In this document: positions 34,901 to 43,000 of the stretch, piece after piece
Layout: every line of letters begins with the position of its first letter
Position numbering within the stretch: the stretch's first letter is position 1
Assembly: GCA_035276685.1 (NCBI GenBank)
Contig: DATELK010000212.1
Span: forward strand, 12,002 to 76,001
Source of the DNA: JACVRN01 sp035276685
Lineage (GTDB): Bacteria > Acidobacteriota > Blastocatellia > Pyrinomonadales > Pyrinomonadaceae
DNA length: 64,000 bases
Direction: 5' to 3'
The notes under the pieces: generated by a model
Seen by the model: the letters and a program-made list of their open reading frames with translations, nothing else
What the model was told of the DNA's origin: nothing
Databases searched by the model: none
Translations under genes and position numbers: made by a program

Positions 34901-36676
34901 CGGGCGGAAGATTTTCGAGAGCTGCTTAAGGAGCTGAGGCTGCGCGACCAGCTTCCGCAAAGGATAGTCCACCTGTGGAGCCTGGGGCCGATTGTTCAGC
35001 CTCTGTCTGAGACGGAATTGTTAAACGACGAATTGGAGCGAGGCTTCTATAGTCTGGTTCAGCTAACCCAGTCGCTTGAGAAGGAAGGCTTGGGCGGGCG
35101 GCTTGAGATAACGGTCGTCTCAAACGGCCTGCACGACATCACGGGCGAAGAGCCGCTCTGCCCGCAGAAGAACACGGTGCTAGGCCCCTGCGTGGTGATT
35201 CCGCAGGAGTACCCGAACATCACCTGCCGCAGCATAGACGTGATTCTCCCCACGTCAGAGTCGGAGCAGGAGAGAGAGCTTGTCAACCGCCTAATCAGCG
35301 AGCTTCGCTCCGAGCCTTCGGAGCAGACGCTTGCGCTCAGAAACAATCACCGCTGGGCGCAGGCCTTCGAGCCTGTGCGGCTGGAAGAAGAGAGTCCGGC
35401 GAAGGAGCGCCTGAGAGAGAACGGAGTCTATCTAATCATTGGCGGGCTCGGCGACGTGGGCCACATCCTCGCGACGCACATCGCTAAGACGAAAGGCGTG
35501 CGGCTTGTGTTGACAGGACGCACGGCTCTGCCGCCAAGGGAAGATTGGGACGAGTGGCTCGCGGCAAACGGAAAATCGGAAGAGGCTTCATCTGTTGAGA
35601 CGTGCCGAAGGATTCAGAGGGCACTTCAGCTTGAAGAAGCGGGCGCGGAAGTTCTTGTCGCAAGCGCGGACGTTGCCGACCCGGAACAGATGAAGCGATT
35701 AGTGGATGATGTCGAGGCACGCTTCGGTGGCTTGAACGGCGTCATCATGGCGGCGGGCGCGAGCAAAGAGAAGGCTTTCTGCACGATACAGGAGACGACG
35801 CCGGGGGGCGGCGAGTGGTTCAGGTCTAAGGCCGAAGGGCTGCTGGTGCTGGATGAAGTCTTGGGCGACAGGGAGCTTGATTTCTGCCTGCTCACTTCGT
35901 CGCTCTCGTCCATCCTCGGCGGCCTGGGCCACGTCTCCTACACGGCCTCTAACCTCTTCATGGACGCCTTCGCGCAGAGCCGCAGCCGCGAGGGTCGCGT
36001 GGGCTGGACCAGCATCAACTGGGAAGGCTGGCAGCCCGTCGAAGAGATGCCCGCAGAATTTAACCTCGCCTCGGCACAGCTTCAACTGACGCTTACGCCC
36101 TCGGAAGGAATGAATGCCTTCGGGCGGATTCTGTCTTCGACCGAGTGGGGCGCGCAGGCGGCCGTCTCCACCTCTGACCTGCAAGGCAGGATTGACGAGT
36201 GGGTCAGGCGCAAGTGGCTCTTTGAGACGGAAGGCGCAGGAGGCGCGGCGAGGACGGGCACGCTGCACAAGAGGCCTGAGCTTGCCAACGCCTACGTCGC
36301 GCCTGAGACAGAGCTGCAATCGGAGATTGTCACCATCTGGCAGAGCCTCATAGGCATAGAGGACATAGGTATCCACGACAACTTCTTCGAGCTTGGCGGC
36401 AGCTCGCTTTTAGCCACACAGTTGATTTCAAGACTGCGCGATAAGCTACAGGTGGAGCTGACGCTCAGAAGCTTCTTCGAAGCGCCAACGGTCGCGGGAC
36501 TGGCCGAAGCCGTCAAGCAGGCCAGAGAGCAGGGCACGCAGGCTCCTGTTCCCGCCATTCCCAGAATACCTCGCCGGGGACAGGTCGCAATGCTTTCATC
36601 CGACGGCGTGCTGACCATCCCGGAGCTGCTCAAGCCGGAGATTCCAGTCGAGGCCGCTCCCACGGAAAACCCCTGA
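31946..36676 (+). CDS. Type I PKS module KS-AT-KR-T
   Basis: This 1576-residue protein is a complete reducing PKS module. The KS (about 10-440) has Cys185, His321 and His361. The AT (about 520-860) has GHSLG with Ser633, but the selectivity loop reads VAAH at 729-732; malonyl-selective domains usually have HAFH and methylmalonyl-selective ones YASH. With a CCR-like gene nearby an alkylmalonyl unit is conceivable, although the Leu after the Ser resembles malonyl types. The KR (about 916-1430) has GGLGDVG from 1166 and Tyr1332 in SYTASN. There is no LDD motif, so the hydroxyl configuration is not called. The carrier has Ser1487. No dehydratase is present, so the product is a beta-hydroxy extension. 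It is the only intact AT in the window and may also serve the AT-decayed module at 7339-11292. The gene starts 11 bases after the previous stop. Confidence 0.92.
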   Translation: MQQQSTEVNHSNGSEIAIIGMACRFPGARGVEQFWRNLRDGVESLVPLSDEELSAAGVSPQMLANPNYVKAGMILDDVEMFDASFFGYNPREAEVMDPQQRFFLECAWEALEDGGYNGEKYKGSVGVYAGVGANTYLFNLSSDSDLARTVGSYQTIISNDKDFLATRVSYKLNLKGPSLAVQTACSTSLVAAHLACQSLLNGECDMALAGGVSIRLPQKAGYLFEPEMIHSPDGHCRAFDAKAQGPSGGNGVGVVLFKRLSDAVRDGDNIYAVVKGSAINNDGALKVGYTAPSVEGQARVIAEALGIAGVNARTVSFIEAHGTATALGDPIEIAALTKAYRAYTQEKNFCAIGSVKTNIGHLDTAAGVAGLIKAALSLKHKQIPPSLHFEKPNPKIDFESSPFYVNSELVEWERNGTPRRAGVSSFGMGGTNAHLVLEEAPVVESSEAERPWQLLTLSARTASALEAATDNLADYFERHEDVKLADAAYTLQLGRKTFNNRRMLVCRDLDDARKALKSRDPQRVFTSVQESSARPVVFMFPGGGAQYVEMGQELYRTERVFREEVDRCMELLKPHVGSDLRELLYPSEERTEEAHRLMERTSVALPALFTIEYALSRLLMSWGVRPQAMIGHSLGEYAAACIAGVISLEDALALVALRGRLFEQLPEGSMLSVPLSEEELRPFLGKKLSIAAVNGPSLCVVSGATSAIEELEKTLADNSVEVGRLHIAVAAHSEMVTPILDEFRTFVESIKLNAPEIPYISTLTGTWIKAEEVTRADYWAQHLRQTVRFGEGLRVLWSEEDRILLEVGPGQTLSTLARQHADKPAGQVILSSLRHPHEQQSDVAFLLTALGRLWIAGARVEWQGLYAGERRTRVGLPTYPFESQRYWIESQPMTSVLAQPSAATAGRKREPSEWFYLPSWKRSLRQAAKADDEAERVSWLLLADGRGIAARVAERLREEGHAVVLAEMGEEFASTSDDFYIINHSRAEDFRELLKELRLRDQLPQRIVHLWSLGPIVQPLSETELLNDELERGFYSLVQLTQSLEKEGLGGRLEITVVSNGLHDITGEEPLCPQKNTVLGPCVVIPQEYPNITCRSIDVILPTSESEQERELVNRLISELRSEPSEQTLALRNNHRWAQAFEPVRLEEESPAKERLRENGVYLIIGGLGDVGHILATHIAKTKGVRLVLTGRTALPPREDWDEWLAANGKSEEASSVETCRRIQRALQLEEAGAEVLVASADVADPEQMKRLVDDVEARFGGLNGVIMAAGASKEKAFCTIQETTPGGGEWFRSKAEGLLVLDEVLGDRELDFCLLTSSLSSILGGLGHVSYTASNLFMDAFAQSRSREGRVGWTSINWEGWQPVEEMPAEFNLASAQLQLTLTPSEGMNAFGRILSSTEWGAQAAVSTSDLQGRIDEWVRRKWLFETEGAGGAARTGTLHKRPELANAYVAPETELQSEIVTIWQSLIGIEDIGIHDNFFELGGSSLLATQLISRLRDKLQVELTLRSFFEAPTVAGLAEAVKQAREQGTQAPVPAIPRIPRRGQVAMLSSDGVLTIPELLKPEIPVEAAPTENP

Positions 36677-36705
36677 ATGCGTAAAGCGCCCACAGGTCAA
36701 TCATC

Positions 36706-37980
36706 ATGACAAGTGCCACCATTGAGCGCGAGGTCTGGCAAGAGCAGTTCGGACACTTGCAGGCCGTCCTTCTAAGCGACATCCCTCTTTCCGAGCAACT
36801 GAGGATGTGTGCCAAGCAGCTTCGGCGCGGGCAGGCGAGTGCTTCAATCAAGAAGAGCCCCTACCTCAGTCGGCAGATAGAGGAAGGCATCTCTTCGCTT
36901 GAGCGCGCAAGCGACGGCGACTACGCCGGAATCTGCCAGCAGTTCCGCAGCATAGTCGCCACGCCGCTCGAAGAAGCGGACGAGGAGCACCTGCTCGTGC
37001 TGGTCGTCAAGGACGTTGACTCTAATAAAGCGCCGCACCCGCTGCTGATACACTGCACACTGGATAGACGTGCGCTTGAAGCGCAGAGCGTGCTTCGCTC
37101 GCGCGAGTTCATCAACCGCCTTGCCGAGCGGTTAGGACTCAAGGGCTATTCGGAGGCCGCGCTTTGTAGCCGCGTGCAGGGAGTCAACATCATCAACTAC
37201 GCGGGCTACGCGCGCTACGCAGTCTTCGCAGACCTCGTTCATCAGATGGACTGGACGACCTCTCACACGGACGGCGGCCTCTTGTTCAGCATAGTGGCCG
37301 ACGAGTTCATCAAGCACGACCTGCCGCTGGCCGAAAGGATGTTCCCGGCCGAGATGGAAAGGCTGCGAAACTTAGGCGTGCTTAATCCAGAGACGGTCAA
37401 TTTCCTCTTCAACATCTTCCTCGCGCTCCATGACACTCTGGGCCACACGGTTCCTTACCCTGTGCATCACTGGGTCAAGCGCAGCATAGGCTCCTTCATG
37501 CTAGACCCCTTCGAAGAGCTTGGGGCCGACACGCAGTTCTTCTGGATGACAAGCTCCGAGAGGATGAGGCCGCTTCTCGAAGAGGTGCTGAGCGAAGCGG
37601 AGATAGAAGCGCTGCCCATCCTCTGGCTGCTCAAGAGGGTCTGCCATTACACGCGGCGCGGGATTGAGCATGACTCCGTCTACGGAAATCTGATGGAGGA
37701 CGGAGACGCGCGCACGGGCGTCCTCTTCTGGCAGTACTTCTCAAAGCACGGGGTCTTTGCGCGCGAGGGCGACCACTTTCATCTGAACCGCGCGCAGTTT
37801 GCCTCGACCGTCGAAGGGCTGCTCGACGACTGGCTCGCTGTTGAGACGACCATCCCCTTCGGCGTAGAGGGCTACGCCAGAGCGCTCTCGGATTTTTATC
37901 TGAAGTATAGAAGCTCGGACGACGTGACGGGCAGGTGGATTATTCCCGCAGACCTGCGCGCGTCCTCAAGCTTCGCCTGA
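36706..37980 (+). CDS. Unassigned tailoring protein with HDxxGH motif
   Basis: I do not recognise this 424-residue protein. It has no signal peptide or membrane segment. Its most striking feature is a His-rich patch: His242-Asp-Thr-Leu-Gly-His247, then His254-His255-Trp, and later HYTRRGIEHDSVYGN. The HDxxGH spacing is the same as the two iron-binding His in aromatic amino acid hydroxylases, but I see no other similarity to them, so a non-heme metal enzyme is only a hypothesis. The N-terminal half (about 1-150) is helix-rich and includes a VVKDVDSNKAPHPLLIHCTL segment. It starts 29 bases after the PKS stop and leads a run of three single-enzyme genes, which suggests that it supplies or modifies a building block. 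Confidence 0.75.
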   Translation: MTSATIEREVWQEQFGHLQAVLLSDIPLSEQLRMCAKQLRRGQASASIKKSPYLSRQIEEGISSLERASDGDYAGICQQFRSIVATPLEEADEEHLLVLVVKDVDSNKAPHPLLIHCTLDRRALEAQSVLRSREFINRLAERLGLKGYSEAALCSRVQGVNIINYAGYARYAVFADLVHQMDWTTSHTDGGLLFSIVADEFIKHDLPLAERMFPAEMERLRNLGVLNPETVNFLFNIFLALHDTLGHTVPYPVHHWVKRSIGSFMLDPFEELGADTQFFWMTSSERMRPLLEEVLSEAEIEALPILWLLKRVCHYTRRGIEHDSVYGNLMEDGDARTGVLFWQYFSKHGVFAREGDHFHLNRAQFASTVEGLLDDWLAVETTIPFGVEGYARALSDFYLKYRSSDDVTGRWIIPADLRASSSFA

Positions 37981-38018
37981 TACAGGGATTCGCTTCCCGA
38001 AAATGAAAGAGATGTCTT

Positions 38019-38936
38019 ATGCCTCTTCTCATCAATGACGGATTCCACTTGAGAAGCTCGCTCGAAGAGCTACACGTGCGCTGCCTGCCGCAGGCCACGA
38101 CGCTTGTGCAGGACGATTTACGCACCCTTCGCATAGGCATCATTAACCTGATGCCGCAGGCGGAGACATATGAGTTCAACCTGCTGCTCTCTTTGGGCAG
38201 AACGCAGCTACAGGTCGAGCCCGTCTGGATTCGACTGAAGAGCCACGGCTATCGCACGAGCGACGAGCGCAACCTGAGCCGCCGCTACCTGACCTTCGGT
38301 GAAGCGACGAGCCGCTACTACCTGGACGGACTGATTCTGACCGGCGCGCCCGTCGAAGAGATGCCCTTCGAAGAGGTCAACTACTGGCAGGAGCTAAGAG
38401 AAATCCTCGACTTTGCCCGCGCGAATATAGCTTCGACGCTCGGCATCTGCTGGGGCGCGATGGCGCTCGCGCGTCTCATAGGCATTGAGAAAGTGAAGTT
38501 CGAGCGCAAATTGTTCGGCGTCTTCGAGACGCGAAACCTCAAGGGCTCGCATCCACTGATGAGCGAGACGGACGACCTCTTCTGGTGCCCTCAGAGCCGC
38601 TTCGCTGGCTTTGAGGACGAGCGGCTTGAGCTTGAGGAAGAGAAGGGGAAGATAAATCTTCTGGCACACTCCGAGGAAGCCGGTTATGTTATCTTCGAGA
38701 CGACAGACCATCGCTTTCTGATGCACCTGGGCCACCCCGAATACAATTCCCGCCGTCTCGTGGAAGAGTCTCTGCGCGACCGTGGCTTGAACAGAACGGA
38801 CGTTGGCCCGCCCAAGAACTTCGACGTTGCGCGCCCCGTCAACTGCTGGCGAGGCCATCGCGCGACCTTCTTCTCACGCTGGATTAACTATCTGTACGAG
38901 ACCACGAGCTACATTTACGCGACGGACAGAGCCTAG
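38019..38936 (+). CDS. MetA-like homoserine O-acyltransferase family protein
   Basis: This 305-residue protein matches the MetA family, which moves an acetyl or succinyl group from CoA to the hydroxyl of homoserine. Family marks: IGIINLMPQAETYEF near 45-60, LILTGAPVEEMPFEEVNYW, nucleophile Cys144 in LGICWGAMA, and His239-Pro-Glu241 in GHPEYN. In E. coli MetA the segment after NLMP starts with Lys; here it is Gln. Length and motif order are normal, so the enzyme is probably active. A methionine-pathway gene is unexpected inside an NRPS/PKS operon. It may acylate a hydroxyl on the product or a free amino acid precursor, or serve methionine/SAM supply for the six radical SAM proteins. It abuts the next gene with no spacer. 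The specific substrate is unknown. Confidence 0.85.
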   Translation: MPLLINDGFHLRSSLEELHVRCLPQATTLVQDDLRTLRIGIINLMPQAETYEFNLLLSLGRTQLQVEPVWIRLKSHGYRTSDERNLSRRYLTFGEATSRYYLDGLILTGAPVEEMPFEEVNYWQELREILDFARANIASTLGICWGAMALARLIGIEKVKFERKLFGVFETRNLKGSHPLMSETDDLFWCPQSRFAGFEDERLELEEEKGKINLLAHSEEAGYVIFETTDHRFLMHLGHPEYNSRRLVEESLRDRGLNRTDVGPPKNFDVARPVNCWRGHRATFFSRWINYLYETTSYIYATDRA

Positions 38937-39977
38937 ATGAATCTCTTTCGACACCTCACGGAGCACGGCCACGAGCAGATGATATTCAGCCGGGACGAGG
39001 CGACGGGCCTTCGTGCAATCATCAGCATACACGACTCATCAAGGGGACGCGCTCTGGGGGGCGTCAGGTATCAGTCTTACCCGAACGAAGAGGCAGCGGT
39101 GATGGATGCGCTCAGGCTGTCGGAAGCCATGACATACAAGTTCGCCGCCGCAGGGCTCTCGTACGGCGGAGCGAAGGCAGTCATCATAAAGCAGGGTGAG
39201 CCGTCGGATAGAGTAGCTCTCTTCAGAGCCTTCGGCAGAGTCGTGGAGTCTTTGCAGGGAAGGTTCGGCACGGGCGAAGACGTTGGCACAACGCCGGAGG
39301 ACATGGCCGCCATAGCGCTTGAGACAAAGCATGTGACGGGCCTGCCGGAAAGCATGGGTGGCGAAGGCGACCCGTCGCCCGTGACTGCGCTCGGCGTTCT
39401 TCAGGGGATGCGCGCAGGTGTCGGAGCGGTCTTCGGCAACGACAGCTTGAAGGGCAGGACGGTTGCTATTCAGGGACTGGGCCACGTCGGCTATAACCTG
39501 GCCCGTCGCCTTCACGACGAGGGCGCGCGTCTCATCGTCTCGGACACCAGCAACGCTAAAGTGCAAAGGGCCGTCGAGGAGTTCGGCGCTGAGGCCATGG
39601 CGGCGGACGAGATATACGATGCCGCTTGCGACGTTTTCGCTCCGTGCGCTCTCGGCGCTACTCTCAGCCGGGAGACCATCGGTCGGCTCAGGTGCAGAAT
39701 CGTCGCGGGCGCGGCCAACAACCAGTTGTCGGAGCCTCTGGACGGACGACTCCTCGAAGCGAAGGGAATCCTCTACCTGCCCGACTTCGTCATCAACGCG
39801 GGCGGCGTGCTGTTCCTGACTTACAGGCTGAGGGGCGTCACGGAGCAGGACGCTTTCACAGAGACAGAGGGCATCTATCACACCACGCGCAGAGTCATAG
39901 ACATCTCACGCAGCTCACAGATTCCGACTTCGGAAGCGGCCTTTGTCATGGCCCGCGAGCGAGTCAAAGCGAGCTGA
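38937..39977 (+). CDS. Leu/Val/Phe dehydrogenase family protein
   Basis: This 346-residue enzyme of the Glu/Leu/Phe/Val dehydrogenase family interconverts an amino acid and its alpha-keto acid with NAD. Lys68 (MTYK) and Lys80 (GGAKAVI) fall at the same positions as the substrate and catalytic lysines of bacillus leucine dehydrogenase, and GLGHVG is the nucleotide-binding loop. LPDFVINAGGVL is also typical. Placed directly after the MetA-like gene and before a C-psiA-AL-KR-T synthase, it could deaminate Leu or a relative to feed the three AL-KR modules with alpha-keto acid, or run in reverse to supply an amino acid. Substrate choice among branched-chain and aromatic residues cannot be read reliably here. 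Confidence 0.9.
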   Translation: MNLFRHLTEHGHEQMIFSRDEATGLRAIISIHDSSRGRALGGVRYQSYPNEEAAVMDALRLSEAMTYKFAAAGLSYGGAKAVIIKQGEPSDRVALFRAFGRVVESLQGRFGTGEDVGTTPEDMAAIALETKHVTGLPESMGGEGDPSPVTALGVLQGMRAGVGAVFGNDSLKGRTVAIQGLGHVGYNLARRLHDEGARLIVSDTSNAKVQRAVEEFGAEAMAADEIYDAACDVFAPCALGATLSRETIGRLRCRIVAGAANNQLSEPLDGRLLEAKGILYLPDFVINAGGVLFLTYRLRGVTEQDAFTETEGIYHTTRRVIDISRSSQIPTSEAAFVMARERVKAS

Positions 39978-40028
39978 AGCAGCATAAGTCTCGCGAACGC
40001 ATTTCCCATCAATCAAAGGAATCCCCCT

Positions 40029-43000
40029 ATGGTAGCGGAAGTCTTTCTCTTTCCAATGTCGTTTGCCCAGCAGCGCCTGTGGTTCCTTGACCAGTTGGAG
40101 CCTGAGAGCGCGGCCTACAACATTCCGGGCGCGGTTCGACTGCGCGGCCGCCTGGACAGGAGCGCGCTTTCAGAGAGCCTCAACGAAATCATTCGCCGCC
40201 ACGAAGCGCTTCGCACCAGCTTCAACATGCTGGAAGGCCAGCCCGTGCAGGTCATCACGCCTTCGCTTCAGATAGAGCTGAAGGTCACTAGCCTTGAAGA
40301 GGTGGACGAAGCCGAACGTGAAGAGTGGGCAGAAAAGCTCGTGATGGAAGAGTCGCAGCGAGCCTTTGACCTGAAGCGTGCGCCGCTCCTCAGGGCATCG
40401 CTCCTCCGGCTCGGCGAAGAAGACCACATCTTCCTGCTGACCATGCACCACATCATCTCGGACGGCTGGTCCATAGGTGTGATGCTGGCGGAATTGACCG
40501 CGCTCTACGCCGCGTACCTCGAAGGCAAGCCGTCGCCGCTGCCAGAGCTTCCCATACAGTACGCAGACTTCGCCGTCTGGCAGAGAGACTGGCTGAAGGG
40601 CGAAGTGCTCGAAGAGCAGCTCTCTTACTGGAAAGAGCAGCTGGGAGGCGAACTGCCCGCGCTTGAGCTGCCTGCGGACTACGCGCGCCCGCAGGTGCCG
40701 ACTTACGAAGGCGCTTACTATCCCTTCACACTGTCGCAAGAGCTGACGGACTCGCTCAAGGCTCTCAGCCAGCAGACGGGCGTCACGCTCTTCGTCACGC
40801 TGCTCGCGGCATTCAAGACGCTTCTTTATCGCTACTGCGGGCAGGAAGAGATAATCGTCGGCACGCCCATAGCCAACCGCAACCGCAGCGAGACGGAGAG
40901 CCTGATAGGCTTCTTCGCCAACACGCTCGCGCTCCGCTCAGACCTTTCCGGCGACCCCGGCTTTCTTGAGCTGCTGAATCGAATACAGAAGGTGATGGTC
41001 GGCGCGCACGCCCACCAGGACGTGCCTTTCGAGAAGATTGTAGAAGAGCTACAGCCCGAGCGCAGCCTCGGCTCGAATCCGCTCTTTCAGGTAGTCTTCC
41101 TGCTGCTCGATAGCCTGCCGAAGAGCGTCAACCTTCCGGGCATCACCTTTGAGCCGTGGAAGCTGGACTGGAAAGCCGTCAAGTTCGACCTTGAGTTTCA
41201 CGTCTCGGATGGGCCTGCGGGACTTACGTGCTCCGTGGCCTACAGCACAGACCTCTTTGAAGAAGCTACAATCGCGCGCTTAGCCGTACACTACACGACG
41301 TTGCTCGAAGCAATCGTGGCAGCGCCGGAGACACGCATCAGCCGCCTCTCCATGCTCAACACGAGCGAGCGCGAAGAGCTGCTTGAGAGAAGCAAGGCGG
41401 CTCTTTCACGCCCCGTCCCGCAAGCGACGCTCGCGCAACTCTTCGCGGAACAGGCGGCGAGAACGCCCGACGCGACGGCCGTTATCTTTCAGGAGCAGTC
41501 ACTCTCTTTCCGGCAACTTGATGAGCAGTCAAACAGGCTAGCGCGACACCTGCGCTCGCTCTCATTCTCTTCCGGCACAGTCGCAGGAATGTTGCTTGAG
41601 CGCTCTTCAGACCTCGTAGTCGCGCTCCTCGCGTCGCTCAAGGCCGGATGCGCCGTCATGCCCCTTGAAGCTTCCGCGCCTCCCGAGCGCTGGTCTGGAC
41701 TCATAAAGCAATCGTCCATCAAGTGCCTGATTACGAACGCGGCGCTGGCCGACAGACTGCTTGAAGTAACTGACGAATCCTCCTTGCCCGTCCTGATTAA
41801 TCTGGACGCAGCCGCCTCGCGCATCGCGGAAGAAAGCCCTGAGCCTTTGGACGAAGCGGCAACATTTGAGAGCGACGCTTACGTGATTGCCCTGGCGGAG
41901 CAGGGCGGCATTCGCTCTGTCGCCTTCACTCATAGCGACGTGCAGCGTCGGCTGAGCGCTTTGCAGGAACTCTTTGAGCTGCGCGAGGGCGAGCGCGTGC
42001 TTCATAAAGCATCGTTCGACGAGAGCGCGTGCGTCTGGGAGCTGCTCTGGCCGCTGCTTTACGGAGGCCGCGTGGTCGTAGCGCCGCCCGACGCAGACGA
42101 TAGGGCCGTGCGTCGACTGCTTATCACAGAGCAGGTGAGCATAGCGCACGCCGACGCGACCGCACTCTCCGCGTGGCTCGCAGCCGAAGAGACGGACGCG
42201 CGAGAAGATGATGAAGCTGCGCCGTCTTTCGCTCTGCGATTGATTATCTACAGCGGCGAGGCTGCCGCCAGGCCCGTCGCGCAAATCTGGCAGGAGCGCG
42301 GCGCGCAGCTGGCGCAGGTCTACGAAGTAAGGGACGCTTGCGCGGACGTGCTCGTCTCGTTAGCCTCTGCGCGCAGGGCGCAGCCGGAAGCCGTGCTGAT
42401 TGAGGGGCGGCCCGTTCCCAACATCTCCGTGGCCGTGCTGGATGAATCGGGCGAGCTTGCGCCCGTGGGAGTGAGCGGCGAAATCTGCATCGGCACGGAA
42501 CGTAAACAGACCGGGGAGCGTGGGCGATGGCTGGCCGACGGGCGTCTTCGCGTTGAAGCACGCGCGGGTGTGGCCGCGTGGATTAAAGGGCATCGCGTCG
42601 TCTACTCGGACGTGGAAGCGGCGCTCTTAGAGCACGCGTCTATAGAAGAGTGCGTAGTGCGCGCAAGGCGTGCGGCGTGCGGCCCGAGGCTCGCGGCTTA
42701 CGTTGTGAGCGCAAGTCCCGTGGCAGACGGCGAGCTAACGGAGTGGCTCGGTCAACGACTGCCCGCGTTTATGCTGCCGCAACTCTTCGTGGAGCTGAAG
42801 AGGCTTCCGCTAAGGCCAGGCGGCGCGGTGGATGAAGCCGCGCTCGCTAATCTTTCGGTCACTGACGAGCGGCAGATTCAGGAGCTTGAGCAGAGGCTGC
42901 TTGAGGTCGAAGGCGTCAGCGAAGTGGCCGTGGTCGAGCAGGAGGTTGAGGACGAGCAGACGCTTCTTCACCTTCTGGACATAGTGGCCGAGCCGGAAGC

